A stretch of 49,962 bases of DNA. It comes from Chlorobiota bacterium. Its GTDB lineage: Bacteria > Bacteroidota > Bacteroidia > Bacteroidales > F082. Below are positions 41,607-49,293 of this stretch, one piece after another. Both the position numbers and the translations under genes were made by a program. The DNA is taken from NCBI GenBank assembly GCA_030596395.1, contig JAUVKF010000015.1, positions 1 through 49,962 of the forward strand. The letters are read 5' to 3'. The notes below the pieces were generated by a model. That model saw only the letters and a program-made list of their open reading frames with translations. It was not told the origin of the DNA and did no database searches. Position 1 is the stretch's first letter. Every line of letters begins with the position of its first letter.

Positions 41607-43394
41607 ATGACCAAAGCACATTCGTTTCATATACCTGTTATGGGAATTGGATATACCATTGATACGCCGTTAAAGATTTCTCGGTACGGTATGGATTCAG
41701 TTATTTCGCTGGTGGATGACATACTGCTGGAAAAGATAAGAAAGATGTATTGCGGTAAATATAAAATTCCTTATGATGAGATTACTGATAAAACCGAAGA
41801 TTTTAGGGCAGCAAGGATTACATCTTACCTGAACTTAATCAACAACCTGGCCGAAAAGAAATTTGAAGAATTTAAGAATGTTACTATTGAGAAAGGTAAT
41901 GAACTAAAAGAGTTCTTCAATATGTTACCCGACAGTTCAGCCATCAAACAGGAATTCAAGAGTTTAACGGCAAAATATTTTAATCTGGATGAAGTTAAGA
42001 AATGGTTGAACGACAACTTATCAATGGGCAGTATCGATGTGAATATTATGACCAAAGTTGATAAGAACAACTTTGTAAAAGGAGAACAATTACCCATCGA
42101 ATACAATGACGCCCATGCTGCACTCAGGGGATTTGCGAATAGCGATTTAAAATCATCAATCGTGCTTTCGGCAGGAATGAATCCCAGATTGTACAGCTAC
42201 ATGGAGCAATTTGAAGATTTCTATCCGGATGAGCATGGGGGCATCAAAAAGAAAATTATTCTGAAAGTCAGTGATTATAAATCGGCTTTGATCCAGGGTA
42301 AATTCCTGGCTAAAAAAGGACTGTGGATATCAGAATACAGAATTGAATCGGGATTGAACTGTGGCGGACATGCTTTTGCGACAAATGGATTTCTGCTGGG
42401 ACCGATTTTGGCTGAATTCAGGGATAACCGAAAAGAATTACTTCAATCCATTCACGAAATCCTGGTTCAGGCATTATCCAACAAAAACCGACCGGTACCC
42501 GAAATAGAATTACCCGTAAAATTTACCGCCCAGGGTGGTGTTGGTACTGCTGAGGAACATCAGTTCCTGATCGATCATTACCAGGTTGATTCGGTTGGAT
42601 GGGGCACGCCTTTTCTTTTGGTACCCGAAGTAACTACAGTTGACAATTCAACGCGAAACAAATTAATTGAAGCCAGAGAAAGTGATTTGTATTTAAGCAA
42701 TATTTCTCCTCTGGGCATTCCTTTCAACAGTCTGAAAGGCAATACCAAGGATATCGAAAAATCATCTTTGATTTTGAGAGGAAAACCGGGAAGCGCATGC
42801 CCCAAGAAATATGTGGCATTAAATAATGAGTTCGCTGGTACGTTTATGTGTACAGCTTCGCGCCGTTATCAGAACCTGAAAATTAAGGCATTGAAGCAGG
42901 AAAATCTTTCTCCGGAAGAGTATAAAGTTAAATATGATCAAATTGTTGAAAAAGCGTGTACCTGTGTAGGTTTAGGGACATCGGCTTTGCTGGCACATAA
43001 TCTGGATACAAAAGTTGAAGGCGAAGGTGTTTCGGTTTGTCCGGGACCGAACATGGCGTATTTCTCAAAATCAATGAGTTTAAAAGAGATGACTGATCAT
43101 ATTTATGGACGATCAAATGTGATCGAAAGAAATGACCGGCCGAATATGTTTATCAAAGAACTAAAGATCTACATCGATTTTCTAAAAGATAAAATCGAGG
43201 AAACGAAGGTTTCCATGACGAAAAAACAAGAAAAGTATTTAGTAACTTTTGAACATAACCTGAATGAGGGGATTGACTATTACCAAAAATTATTCACCGA
43301 ATTAAAGGGAAAGTTCGAAGACACAAAATCCGGTGTCCTGCGCGATTTGGAAGCCAGTAAAAAAGCGTTAAACCTTCTGATCAGCGAGCGTTAA
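41607..43394 (+). CDS. Cysteine-containing conserved protein of unknown function, possibly TIM-barrel
   Basis: A 595-residue protein from ATG 41607 (TTG 41601 adds two residues). Opening FHIPVMGIGYTIDTPLKISRYGMDSVISLVDD and the middle TAQGGVGTAEEHQFLIDHYQVDSVGWGTPFLLVPE resemble the glycine-rich phosphate loop of nitronate-monooxygenase-like flavin barrels. Cysteines C252 (GLNCGGH), C398 (SACPKK), C415 (FMCTAS), C451/C453 (KACTCVG) and C478 (SVCPGPN) could bind a metal or cluster. A helical tail ends it. I do not recognise the family's function. Genomic pairing with a radical SAM enzyme 27 bases upstream suggests a shared pathway. Confidence 0.65.
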   Translation: MTKAHSFHIPVMGIGYTIDTPLKISRYGMDSVISLVDDILLEKIRKMYCGKYKIPYDEITDKTEDFRAARITSYLNLINNLAEKKFEEFKNVTIEKGNELKEFFNMLPDSSAIKQEFKSLTAKYFNLDEVKKWLNDNLSMGSIDVNIMTKVDKNNFVKGEQLPIEYNDAHAALRGFANSDLKSSIVLSAGMNPRLYSYMEQFEDFYPDEHGGIKKKIILKVSDYKSALIQGKFLAKKGLWISEYRIESGLNCGGHAFATNGFLLGPILAEFRDNRKELLQSIHEILVQALSNKNRPVPEIELPVKFTAQGGVGTAEEHQFLIDHYQVDSVGWGTPFLLVPEVTTVDNSTRNKLIEARESDLYLSNISPLGIPFNSLKGNTKDIEKSSLILRGKPGSACPKKYVALNNEFAGTFMCTASRRYQNLKIKALKQENLSPEEYKVKYDQIVEKACTCVGLGTSALLAHNLDTKVEGEGVSVCPGPNMAYFSKSMSLKEMTDHIYGRSNVIERNDRPNMFIKELKIYIDFLKDKIEETKVSMTKKQEKYLVTFEHNLNEGIDYYQKLFTELKGKFEDTKSGVLRDLEASKKALNLLISER

Positions 43395-43770
43395 AAAAAT
43401 CGTTTAATTTTAAGCCACACTCTAAGCGGGGTGTAACAATCTTTCCTTTTACTTAAAACCTTTATAAATAAGTCTTTAGCCTGGGCTAATTCTAAGTAAT
43501 GTATAAATTTATCAACACTTTATAAGTGCAAAATTTATATTGTGCTTTAAGGATAAAAGGCAATGAAAGCATGACCTTATCAGCCTTTTGGCAGACAGAG
43601 ATGAATGATTTTGCAATAAAGAATTAGGATGACTATTTATACAACTGATTGTAAATCACACAAGCGAAACCTCCCGAAATTCATTAATACAATTGGATGA
43701 AAAACTTTATTTATAAAATGTAATAAAGTATAAATTGTTGCGACCTATAAATTGAACTTAAGTTTGTTGT
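43395..43770. other. Intergenic region before ECF sigma factor gene
   Basis: 376 bases without a gene. AT-rich, with no convincing hairpin, repeat or -7 box. It should hold the promoter for the downstream sigma factor. Confidence 0.6.
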
Positions 43771-44280
43771 TTGAACAGAGAATCACAAATAAGGGAATTT
43801 ACTGAACAGATTGAGAAAAACCAGGGAATAATCGTAAAGGTGTCCAGAATGTATTGCGATAATGAGGCCTGTAGAAAAGATTTGTTTCAGGATATATTAT
43901 TGCAACTATGGAAATCGTACCCAACATATAAACAGATATCAAAATTTTCTTCATGGATGTACCGTGTCGCATTAAACACGGCGATCTCGCAATTCAGAAA
44001 AGAGAGAAAAAGCACCAATGATTTTGTTCGGGAAGTACCTGAAAATATTACCGATAATGATGGTTATGATGAAAAGGAAAAACGCGCAAAAATTCTTCAC
44101 GAAGCAATTGGTAAATTAAGTAAAGCCGAAAAAACCATCATCATTCTTTATATGGATGATTATCCTTACGAAGAGATTTCGGATATTATTGGTATTTCTG
44201 TTTCTAATGTTGGTGTAAAAATCAACCGTATCAAGTCGAAATTGCAAAAGATATTATTAGAACTGGGCTATGGACTTTAA
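43771..44280 (+). CDS. ECF-type sigma-70 RNA polymerase factor
   Basis: A 169-residue sigma factor with region 2 (ACRKDLFQDILLQLWKSYPTYK, FSSWMYRVALNTAISQFRKERK) and region 4 (LSKAEKTIIILYMDDYPYEEISDIIGISVSNVGVKINRIKSKL). No ATG is in frame at the start; TTG 43771, just after an in-frame TAA at 43759, is used. It overlaps the following membrane protein by 11 bases, suggesting a sigma/anti-sigma pair. Confidence 0.9.
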   Translation: MNRESQIREFTEQIEKNQGIIVKVSRMYCDNEACRKDLFQDILLQLWKSYPTYKQISKFSSWMYRVALNTAISQFRKERKSTNDFVREVPENITDNDGYDEKEKRAKILHEAIGKLSKAEKTIIILYMDDYPYEEISDIIGISVSNVGVKINRIKSKLQKILLELGYGL

Positions 44281-44917
44281 TGAAATTAAAAATACGTGGA
44301 AAGATTCTTATAAAAAGGAAACCCTCCTCAGCAAGGAGCAGATTGGAGCTTTGCTTAGAATTAAAAGCAATTCAAATACTGCATTAAATAAAATTAAAAG
44401 AAGTAGTAAATTTGAATTAATAGGCGGCGCCTTAATGTATCTGATTATTATTGGCGAATTGTTTATGTATGTAAATACACCAGATGTATTCATCATAATT
44501 GCGCTGATAACTTTATTCATGGTTTTTTTTTACTATTCTGCATTACGAAATTTAAATAGAATAATAAACACAGCAATTTCTGGTGATCAGTTAAAACCAA
44601 CATTAATTAATACTATTAATACTATTGAGAAACATGTAAATTTCGGAGGCGGCAATTTTTTTAAATTTTTCTTAATACCATTCTCAATAGTGTTCGGGTT
44701 GGCCATTGGTATCTATATCGGCTCAGGCGATAAGAGTATTATTGAAACAATATACTCACTTAAAAGCAAATCAATAATAAAGATAATTCTTGTAATTGTG
44801 ATTGGAAGCGGAATCACTATTCCTTTTTCTCAATACATGAATAAACGGATGTATCAACAGCATCTTGATGAGTTAAAACAATATTTGAAAGAGTTTGAAG
44901 AAACCGATAATATTTAA
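44270..44917 (+). CDS. Membrane protein, candidate anti-sigma factor
   Basis: A 215-residue protein: a soluble N-terminal ~50 residues (MDFNEIKNTWKDSYKKETLLSKEQIGALL) and four predicted membrane helices with a basic C-terminal helix. It has no recognised zinc-binding anti-sigma motif. The 11-base overlap with the ECF sigma gene is the reason to suspect an anti-sigma function. The N-terminal cytosolic segment would be the sigma-binding part. Confidence 0.7.
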   Translation: MDFNEIKNTWKDSYKKETLLSKEQIGALLRIKSNSNTALNKIKRSSKFELIGGALMYLIIIGELFMYVNTPDVFIIIALITLFMVFFYYSALRNLNRIINTAISGDQLKPTLINTINTIEKHVNFGGGNFFKFFLIPFSIVFGLAIGIYIGSGDKSIIETIYSLKSKSIIKIILVIVIGSGITIPFSQYMNKRMYQQHLDELKQYLKEFEETDNI

Positions 44918-44935
44918 TCAATAAAAAATAATAAA

Positions 44936-45154
44936 ATGAAAAAGAAATCTAATACTTATTTTAAACATGTTGGATATTATATTATAGCAAGTGCTATTGT
45001 GTGGGGGGCAGTAATAGTTGGGTGTTCTTTACAATTGAAAGGTACACCTTATTACGACGAAATAAGCCCAATCCTCTTTGGTGGAGTAATTATCCACTTT
45101 ATATTAATATGGGCTCCCCTCGGAATTCAATTTAAGAAAACAAAGGAAGAGTAA
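44936..45154 (+). CDS. Small two-helix membrane protein
   Basis: A 72-residue protein with two predicted membrane helices (about 12-31 and 43-65) and lysine-rich ends (KKKS... and KKTKEE). It begins 18 bases after the candidate anti-sigma gene and probably belongs to the same operon. No family recognised. Confidence 0.65.
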   Translation: MKKKSNTYFKHVGYYIIASAIVWGAVIVGCSLQLKGTPYYDEISPILFGGVIIHFILIWAPLGIQFKKTKEE

Positions 45155-45303
45155 AAGTTGATTTTTGTTAAACCGCTTTTCCTAAGCTGATAATCATCTT
45201 ATTTTTTCAATTTAAATGCTTGAGTGAAAACTCATACCGGAATTGTATATCCATAAAATACTTTAAACTTTTTATTAGTAAGACTAAGCGATATTCGTTA
45301 CTT

Positions 45304-45336
45304 GACCACACCCTGTGGTCCCCCTGCCAGGGGGAC
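45304..45336. repeat. Double palindrome between convergent genes
   Basis: GACCACA/TGTGGTC (7-bp stem, 45304-45320) is followed by the overlapping perfect palindrome GTCCCCCTGCCAGGGGGAC (45318-45336), and further on by TTTTC.CCC/GGG.AAAA (about 45357-45378). GC-rich amid AT-rich DNA, it resembles an intergenic repeat but could act as terminator for the convergent operons ending at 45154 and 45393. Confidence 0.55.
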
Positions 45337-45392
45337 AAATATTTCTGCACAGGGTTTTCTCCCCTTGAGTGGGAAAATACTTATACCTACAA

Positions 45393-46442
45393 TTAAACAA
45401 ACACTTTCTTCACATAAGGCGAAGTTGACAATCGAAGCAATGCCGAATAGTTAATATCAAATGCTATTTCACTTCCTACTTCAATATGTTTTTCAGAATG
45501 TAAAATTAAATGATCGCTGCTTGCTCCAATAACTTTGGCATTTATTCTTGGGGTTATTGCTTTTGTATCAACATCTTGTTCCCCGATTCCAATTATAATC
45601 CTATTGATATTACCAATATCTGCAAAATCAGGTGTATCTCCAAATGCATTTTGACATATTTCACCATAAGGCAAAGATGGTTTTATTTTACTCTCTATAA
45701 CCTCACCTATTAAGGTAAATGCATCAATATATAATTTCGGGATTTTGTTTCTGTGCAGAGTTTCCCTGCCAAATAGAATAGCCTCACCAATTCTTAAGTT
45801 ATTAATTTTCCCTGTATTTTCAGCAGATAGAAACCATTTATAATTTGCAGAATTCCCACCTGAAATCATCTGTAGTTTTATATTGTATTTTCCTTGAATA
45901 CGATCTGCTGTTTCAGATAATTCAGCCATATTTTTCTCTGTAGGTTTTATACCTCCGAAGCAAGCAAGATTTGCACCAATACCATATAATTCAACGCCTT
46001 TTAGCGGTATTATTTGTTCAACAATTAAGTCAATATCATCAGGTAATATCCCTTCTCTTAAATCACCAAGTTCTAACATCAACACTACCTTGTGTCTTTT
46101 GCCTTGTTTAAGAGAATGTTCAGATAATAATTTAATTGTGGATATTTCAGAGTTTAAACTTATATCGGCATATTTAACAACCTCTGCAACTTCGGTGTGA
46201 GCAGGCAGTCGTGTAAGCAAAAATTCTGCTTTAACTCCGAATTCTTTCATTTTTTTAATATTCTGAACAAGGGAAACTGCAATAGTGGAAATCCCGCACT
46301 TTAAAATTGCATTTGCAACTTCATGAGAACCTGTTACCCCCTTTATTACTGCAGTAACAGAAATCCCTTTTTTTGCAAATAATTCTTTTAATGTTTTAGC
46401 ATTGTGCTTTATCTTGTTTATATCAATTTCTAATTTGGGCAT
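45393..46442 (-). CDS. Alanine/ornithine racemase-family PLP enzyme
   Basis: A 349-residue fold-III PLP enzyme of the alanine racemase superfamily. The Schiff-base lysine is K34 in VTAVIKGVTG, and SGGNSANYKWF and GNINRIIIGIGEQDVD match the ornithine racemase/YhfX-like group rather than classic Alr, which has a C-terminal domain here reduced. It should interconvert L- and D- forms of an amino acid; candidates are ornithine, lysine or alanine. Its ATG shares one base with the stop of the ATP-grasp gene, so it is translationally coupled as the last gene of the operon. Confidence 0.85.
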   Translation of the reverse strand: MPKLEIDINKIKHNAKTLKELFAKKGISVTAVIKGVTGSHEVANAILKCGISTIAVSLVQNIKKMKEFGVKAEFLLTRLPAHTEVAEVVKYADISLNSEISTIKLLSEHSLKQGKRHKVVLMLELGDLREGILPDDIDLIVEQIIPLKGVELYGIGANLACFGGIKPTEKNMAELSETADRIQGKYNIKLQMISGGNSANYKWFLSAENTGKINNLRIGEAILFGRETLHRNKIPKLYIDAFTLIGEVIESKIKPSLPYGEICQNAFGDTPDFADIGNINRIIIGIGEQDVDTKAITPRINAKVIGASSDHLILHSEKHIEVGSEIAFDINYSALLRLSTSPYVKKVFV

Positions 46443-47428
46443 TACATTATTTTATATCTTTTTAAAGCTGATTTTACAATTTTATCAATTAAACCTGAAG
46501 CACTCATAGTAGCCGCGACAGCCATAAAACCAATATAGCTATGTGGTTTTTTTATAGGCGTGCACATTAAGCCTGCGAAAGAGTTTCCTTCTAAAAGATA
46601 CGGGCCTTCTTTGGTTAATATGGTATCAATTCGTCCATAATCTTTAAAGCCAATAGCACGGTAAGCATTTTTCGCAAATTTTTTGATTTTGCTCATCTCT
46701 TCATAATTTAATCTTGCCGGGCAAAAAAAGCTGTCATCATCAATTTCTTTTTTATCAAATGTTAAAAAACGGGCCTTACCGCTAAAAGAAATTTCAAGTG
46801 GTGGCAGTACCTCTGTATCATTTCCATTGCCTATTACACCAAGAGTTATTTCTATTCCTTGCAAAAATTTCTCAATTAAAACAGGTTGTTTTATTGTATT
46901 TAATCTTTCTTCAACACCTTTTACAAGCTGTTCATAATTTTCAATAATAGAGTTGTCGTCAATTCCTGCACTTCCTCTGCCTGCAACAGGTTTAATAAAT
47001 AATGGATAATCGAAAGGAGGATTATCCTTAAACACAGAACAATCTTCTATCGATTTTGCCACATGAAAAGGTGATGTTTGTAACCCTTCACTTTCCCATA
47101 TTTTTTTTGCTAATGATTTATCTGTTGCAACAGCAATTGCAGTAGTATCCGATCCTACAAAAGGTATTTCCAGTTCTTCCAGTATAGCAGCTTCTGCCAT
47201 ACTTGAAACATTAAACACTAAATCGACATTGCTATCTTCTAAATCTTTTATAAAAGATATTCCCCAGTTTATAGTACATACTTCATATCCGGCATCAATT
47301 AGTGCTTGTTCGTGATGAGCTACTTCTTTATGTGTTTCGTCAACCACATTATCTGCACCGGCAAATTTTTCCTGTATTTTAAAATTTCCTCTTTTTTTGT
47401 TTAATAAACCAATTTTAATTTTTGTCAT
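46442..47428 (-). CDS. ATP-grasp ligase, D-Ala-D-Ala ligase-like
   Basis: A 328-residue ATP-grasp protein: IKPVAGRGSAGIDD is the phosphate-gripping loop, LIEKFLQGIEITLGVIG the adenine-binding strand, and RIDTIL...GPYLLEGNSFAGLM supplies the metal-binding Asp, Glu and Asn. The fold is that of DdlA/DdlB but the N terminus (GLLNKKRGNF) is not typical of cell-wall Ddl. Expected reaction is ATP-dependent amide-bond formation through an acyl phosphate, possibly joining an amino acid or opine. It overlaps the mutase stop by 14 bases and shares one base with the racemase start. Confidence 0.88.
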   Translation of the reverse strand: MTKIKIGLLNKKRGNFKIQEKFAGADNVVDETHKEVAHHEQALIDAGYEVCTINWGISFIKDLEDSNVDLVFNVSSMAEAAILEELEIPFVGSDTTAIAVATDKSLAKKIWESEGLQTSPFHVAKSIEDCSVFKDNPPFDYPLFIKPVAGRGSAGIDDNSIIENYEQLVKGVEERLNTIKQPVLIEKFLQGIEITLGVIGNGNDTEVLPPLEISFSGKARFLTFDKKEIDDDSFFCPARLNYEEMSKIKKFAKNAYRAIGFKDYGRIDTILTKEGPYLLEGNSFAGLMCTPIKKPHSYIGFMAVAATMSASGLIDKIVKSALKRYKIM

Positions 47429-49286
47429 TTATAAAATTTCCCCTTATTATTAAATTCATTCTGTCTTTTGCCGATATTATTTTATCATCAAGATAAATAT
47501 CAACTCCACCGTTTCTTAATTTAGTATTCCATTTTACAGCTTCAGGGAATTCCTCTCTGCAATACATTAACTGAGGGACTGGTAAAAAACCCATCTTAAA
47601 GATGTCGTAAAAACCTTGCGGAGTATATGTGTCTTTTATGTTCATCTCAATCGTATTTATTACTATTTCAGCTTCACTTATTAGATGATGCATTCTGTTT
47701 TTAACATCCTGATTCTCATCTATATTATCTATCCACCCTTTTTTCCGATACTCCCGGCATTTATTAAGAGAATGCAAGGTTATTTTTATGCTTTCATCTA
47801 TTATTTCCGGTGTTGCCAAATCATTTCCTTCAGAATAACTAACGACATGAATTATATCCGGGCTCTGACTGTTAAAAGGCTCAATATCATCCATTAACGT
47901 GGTTATTGATGCCAGTTGATTTTTTGCTTTATCAATATCGTGCGATAAGTAACTCAATCCTACCCGTGTCTGCAAAAACACCTTAAAGCTTGAATCTTCA
48001 AGACTTTTTACCATATTTAATGTTGCTCTTGCCTTTGCCAGGTCATTAATTGCTGATGTATGCTTGGGGTCATTTAACATTATTTGCAGAACAAAATGTT
48101 TTATGCCTAACTTCTTAGCAACTTTTGCAGCAAGAAAGACTGATACCACATAGCTTACATCGTCTGATGAGCGGAATGCAAAATGATGAGCTACATTTGC
48201 CTCATATGGTTTACCGGTCTTTGCAATATATTTAATTGTTTCAAAATGTTCGGTTAAATTATCAAGAAGATTTAACTCTCCCCGTCCATCTATTTTGGAA
48301 AACCACCCAAGTGATAAAGCATGCCAGGCAATATTTAAAGATTTCTCATGTATTTCGGCCTGTTTGCGAAGATTTTTAGTGCCGGAATAGGTTCTTACAA
48401 GCATTGGTTTTGCAGCTTCATAAATACGTTCATATTCCTCTGGTGAATTAACCCCTACACCTCCACCATTAGGAAGATTGCCCCAGTTTTCTCCAAATTT
48501 TGCCTGAGTTAATTGTGAAGTTCCTATTGATAGTACATCCAGATAGCCACTATGAGCTAATAAACCTGACCATTCAATAAATTGTTTAACCGACTCATGT
48601 CTGTTATCTAGGTAAGGTCCTGCGTGAGCTCTTATTACCGGCAGTAAATTATTATTTCTTCCATGATTAATACGATCAATTAAACCATCATTTGCTGTTC
48701 CGAAATTTTTATATCCACTTCTATCCACAGGTAATGTTGATATATAATCTCCTTTATCAATCATTTCTTTACCAAAACCATCTAAGGCAATTTTATAAGT
48801 ACTATCGTCTTTAAATCCTTTTGGTGCAAAAGAAGGGTCTATGCCAAGCATTTTCAGACTATCTGTAAATGATTCATCACCATAAAAAACAATTACATCT
48901 TTATATAAATATTTTATTTTATTACATGCTTCAGGCAATCCGGCAAACCAAATACTTTTCAGTTTTCCACCGTCTTTTACCAACATTTTCTTTAATTCCA
49001 ATTGGTACATAAGTTTTTGGAATATCAGTACTGCATCATCAACATTAAGACGGTAACTAAAGCCCAAAGCTTTAATATTATTTTTTATGATCCATTCGCC
49101 AATTAATGATGAATTGTATATATTTCCGGGATTTGTAATTGCTTTTGATACTTCAGGGTTTGTAACAACAACTTTAAATCCACATTCTATAAGAAGCTCC
49201 TTAATTGCTGACACACCGAGAGTATGAGCATCAAAATATGTTTTTACTAAACCAATTGTATCGTCTAATGTTATGATGTTATTCAT
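47415..49286 (-). CDS. Cobalamin-dependent mutase-like protein (single-chain glutamate-mutase type)
   Basis: A 623-residue protein. The N terminus is a B12-binding Rossmann domain with DxHxxG (D19, H21, G24 in FDAHTLG) and SYRL near 77 as a degenerate SxL loop. The remaining part resembles a glutamate-mutase epsilon barrel: VIRAHAGPYLDNRHE (R219) and LPNGGGVGVNSPEEYERIYEAA (272-276 PNGGG). Total length equals the sum of MutS (~137) plus MutE (~483). In MutE the equivalent turn is NEGGG, where Glu contacts substrate, so Asn here may change specificity. It would perform adenosylcobalamin-dependent carbon-skeleton or amino-group rearrangement. It lies 7 bases after the opine dehydrogenase gene. 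Confidence 0.7.
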   Translation of the reverse strand: MNNIITLDDTIGLVKTYFDAHTLGVSAIKELLIECGFKVVVTNPEVSKAITNPGNIYNSSLIGEWIIKNNIKALGFSYRLNVDDAVLIFQKLMYQLELKKMLVKDGGKLKSIWFAGLPEACNKIKYLYKDVIVFYGDESFTDSLKMLGIDPSFAPKGFKDDSTYKIALDGFGKEMIDKGDYISTLPVDRSGYKNFGTANDGLIDRINHGRNNNLLPVIRAHAGPYLDNRHESVKQFIEWSGLLAHSGYLDVLSIGTSQLTQAKFGENWGNLPNGGGVGVNSPEEYERIYEAAKPMLVRTYSGTKNLRKQAEIHEKSLNIAWHALSLGWFSKIDGRGELNLLDNLTEHFETIKYIAKTGKPYEANVAHHFAFRSSDDVSYVVSVFLAAKVAKKLGIKHFVLQIMLNDPKHTSAINDLAKARATLNMVKSLEDSSFKVFLQTRVGLSYLSHDIDKAKNQLASITTLMDDIEPFNSQSPDIIHVVSYSEGNDLATPEIIDESIKITLHSLNKCREYRKKGWIDNIDENQDVKNRMHHLISEAEIVINTIEMNIKDTYTPQGFYDIFKMGFLPVPQLMYCREEFPEAVKWNTKLRNGGVDIYLDDKIISAKDRMNLIIRGNFINDKN

Positions 49287-49293
49287 AAGTCTA

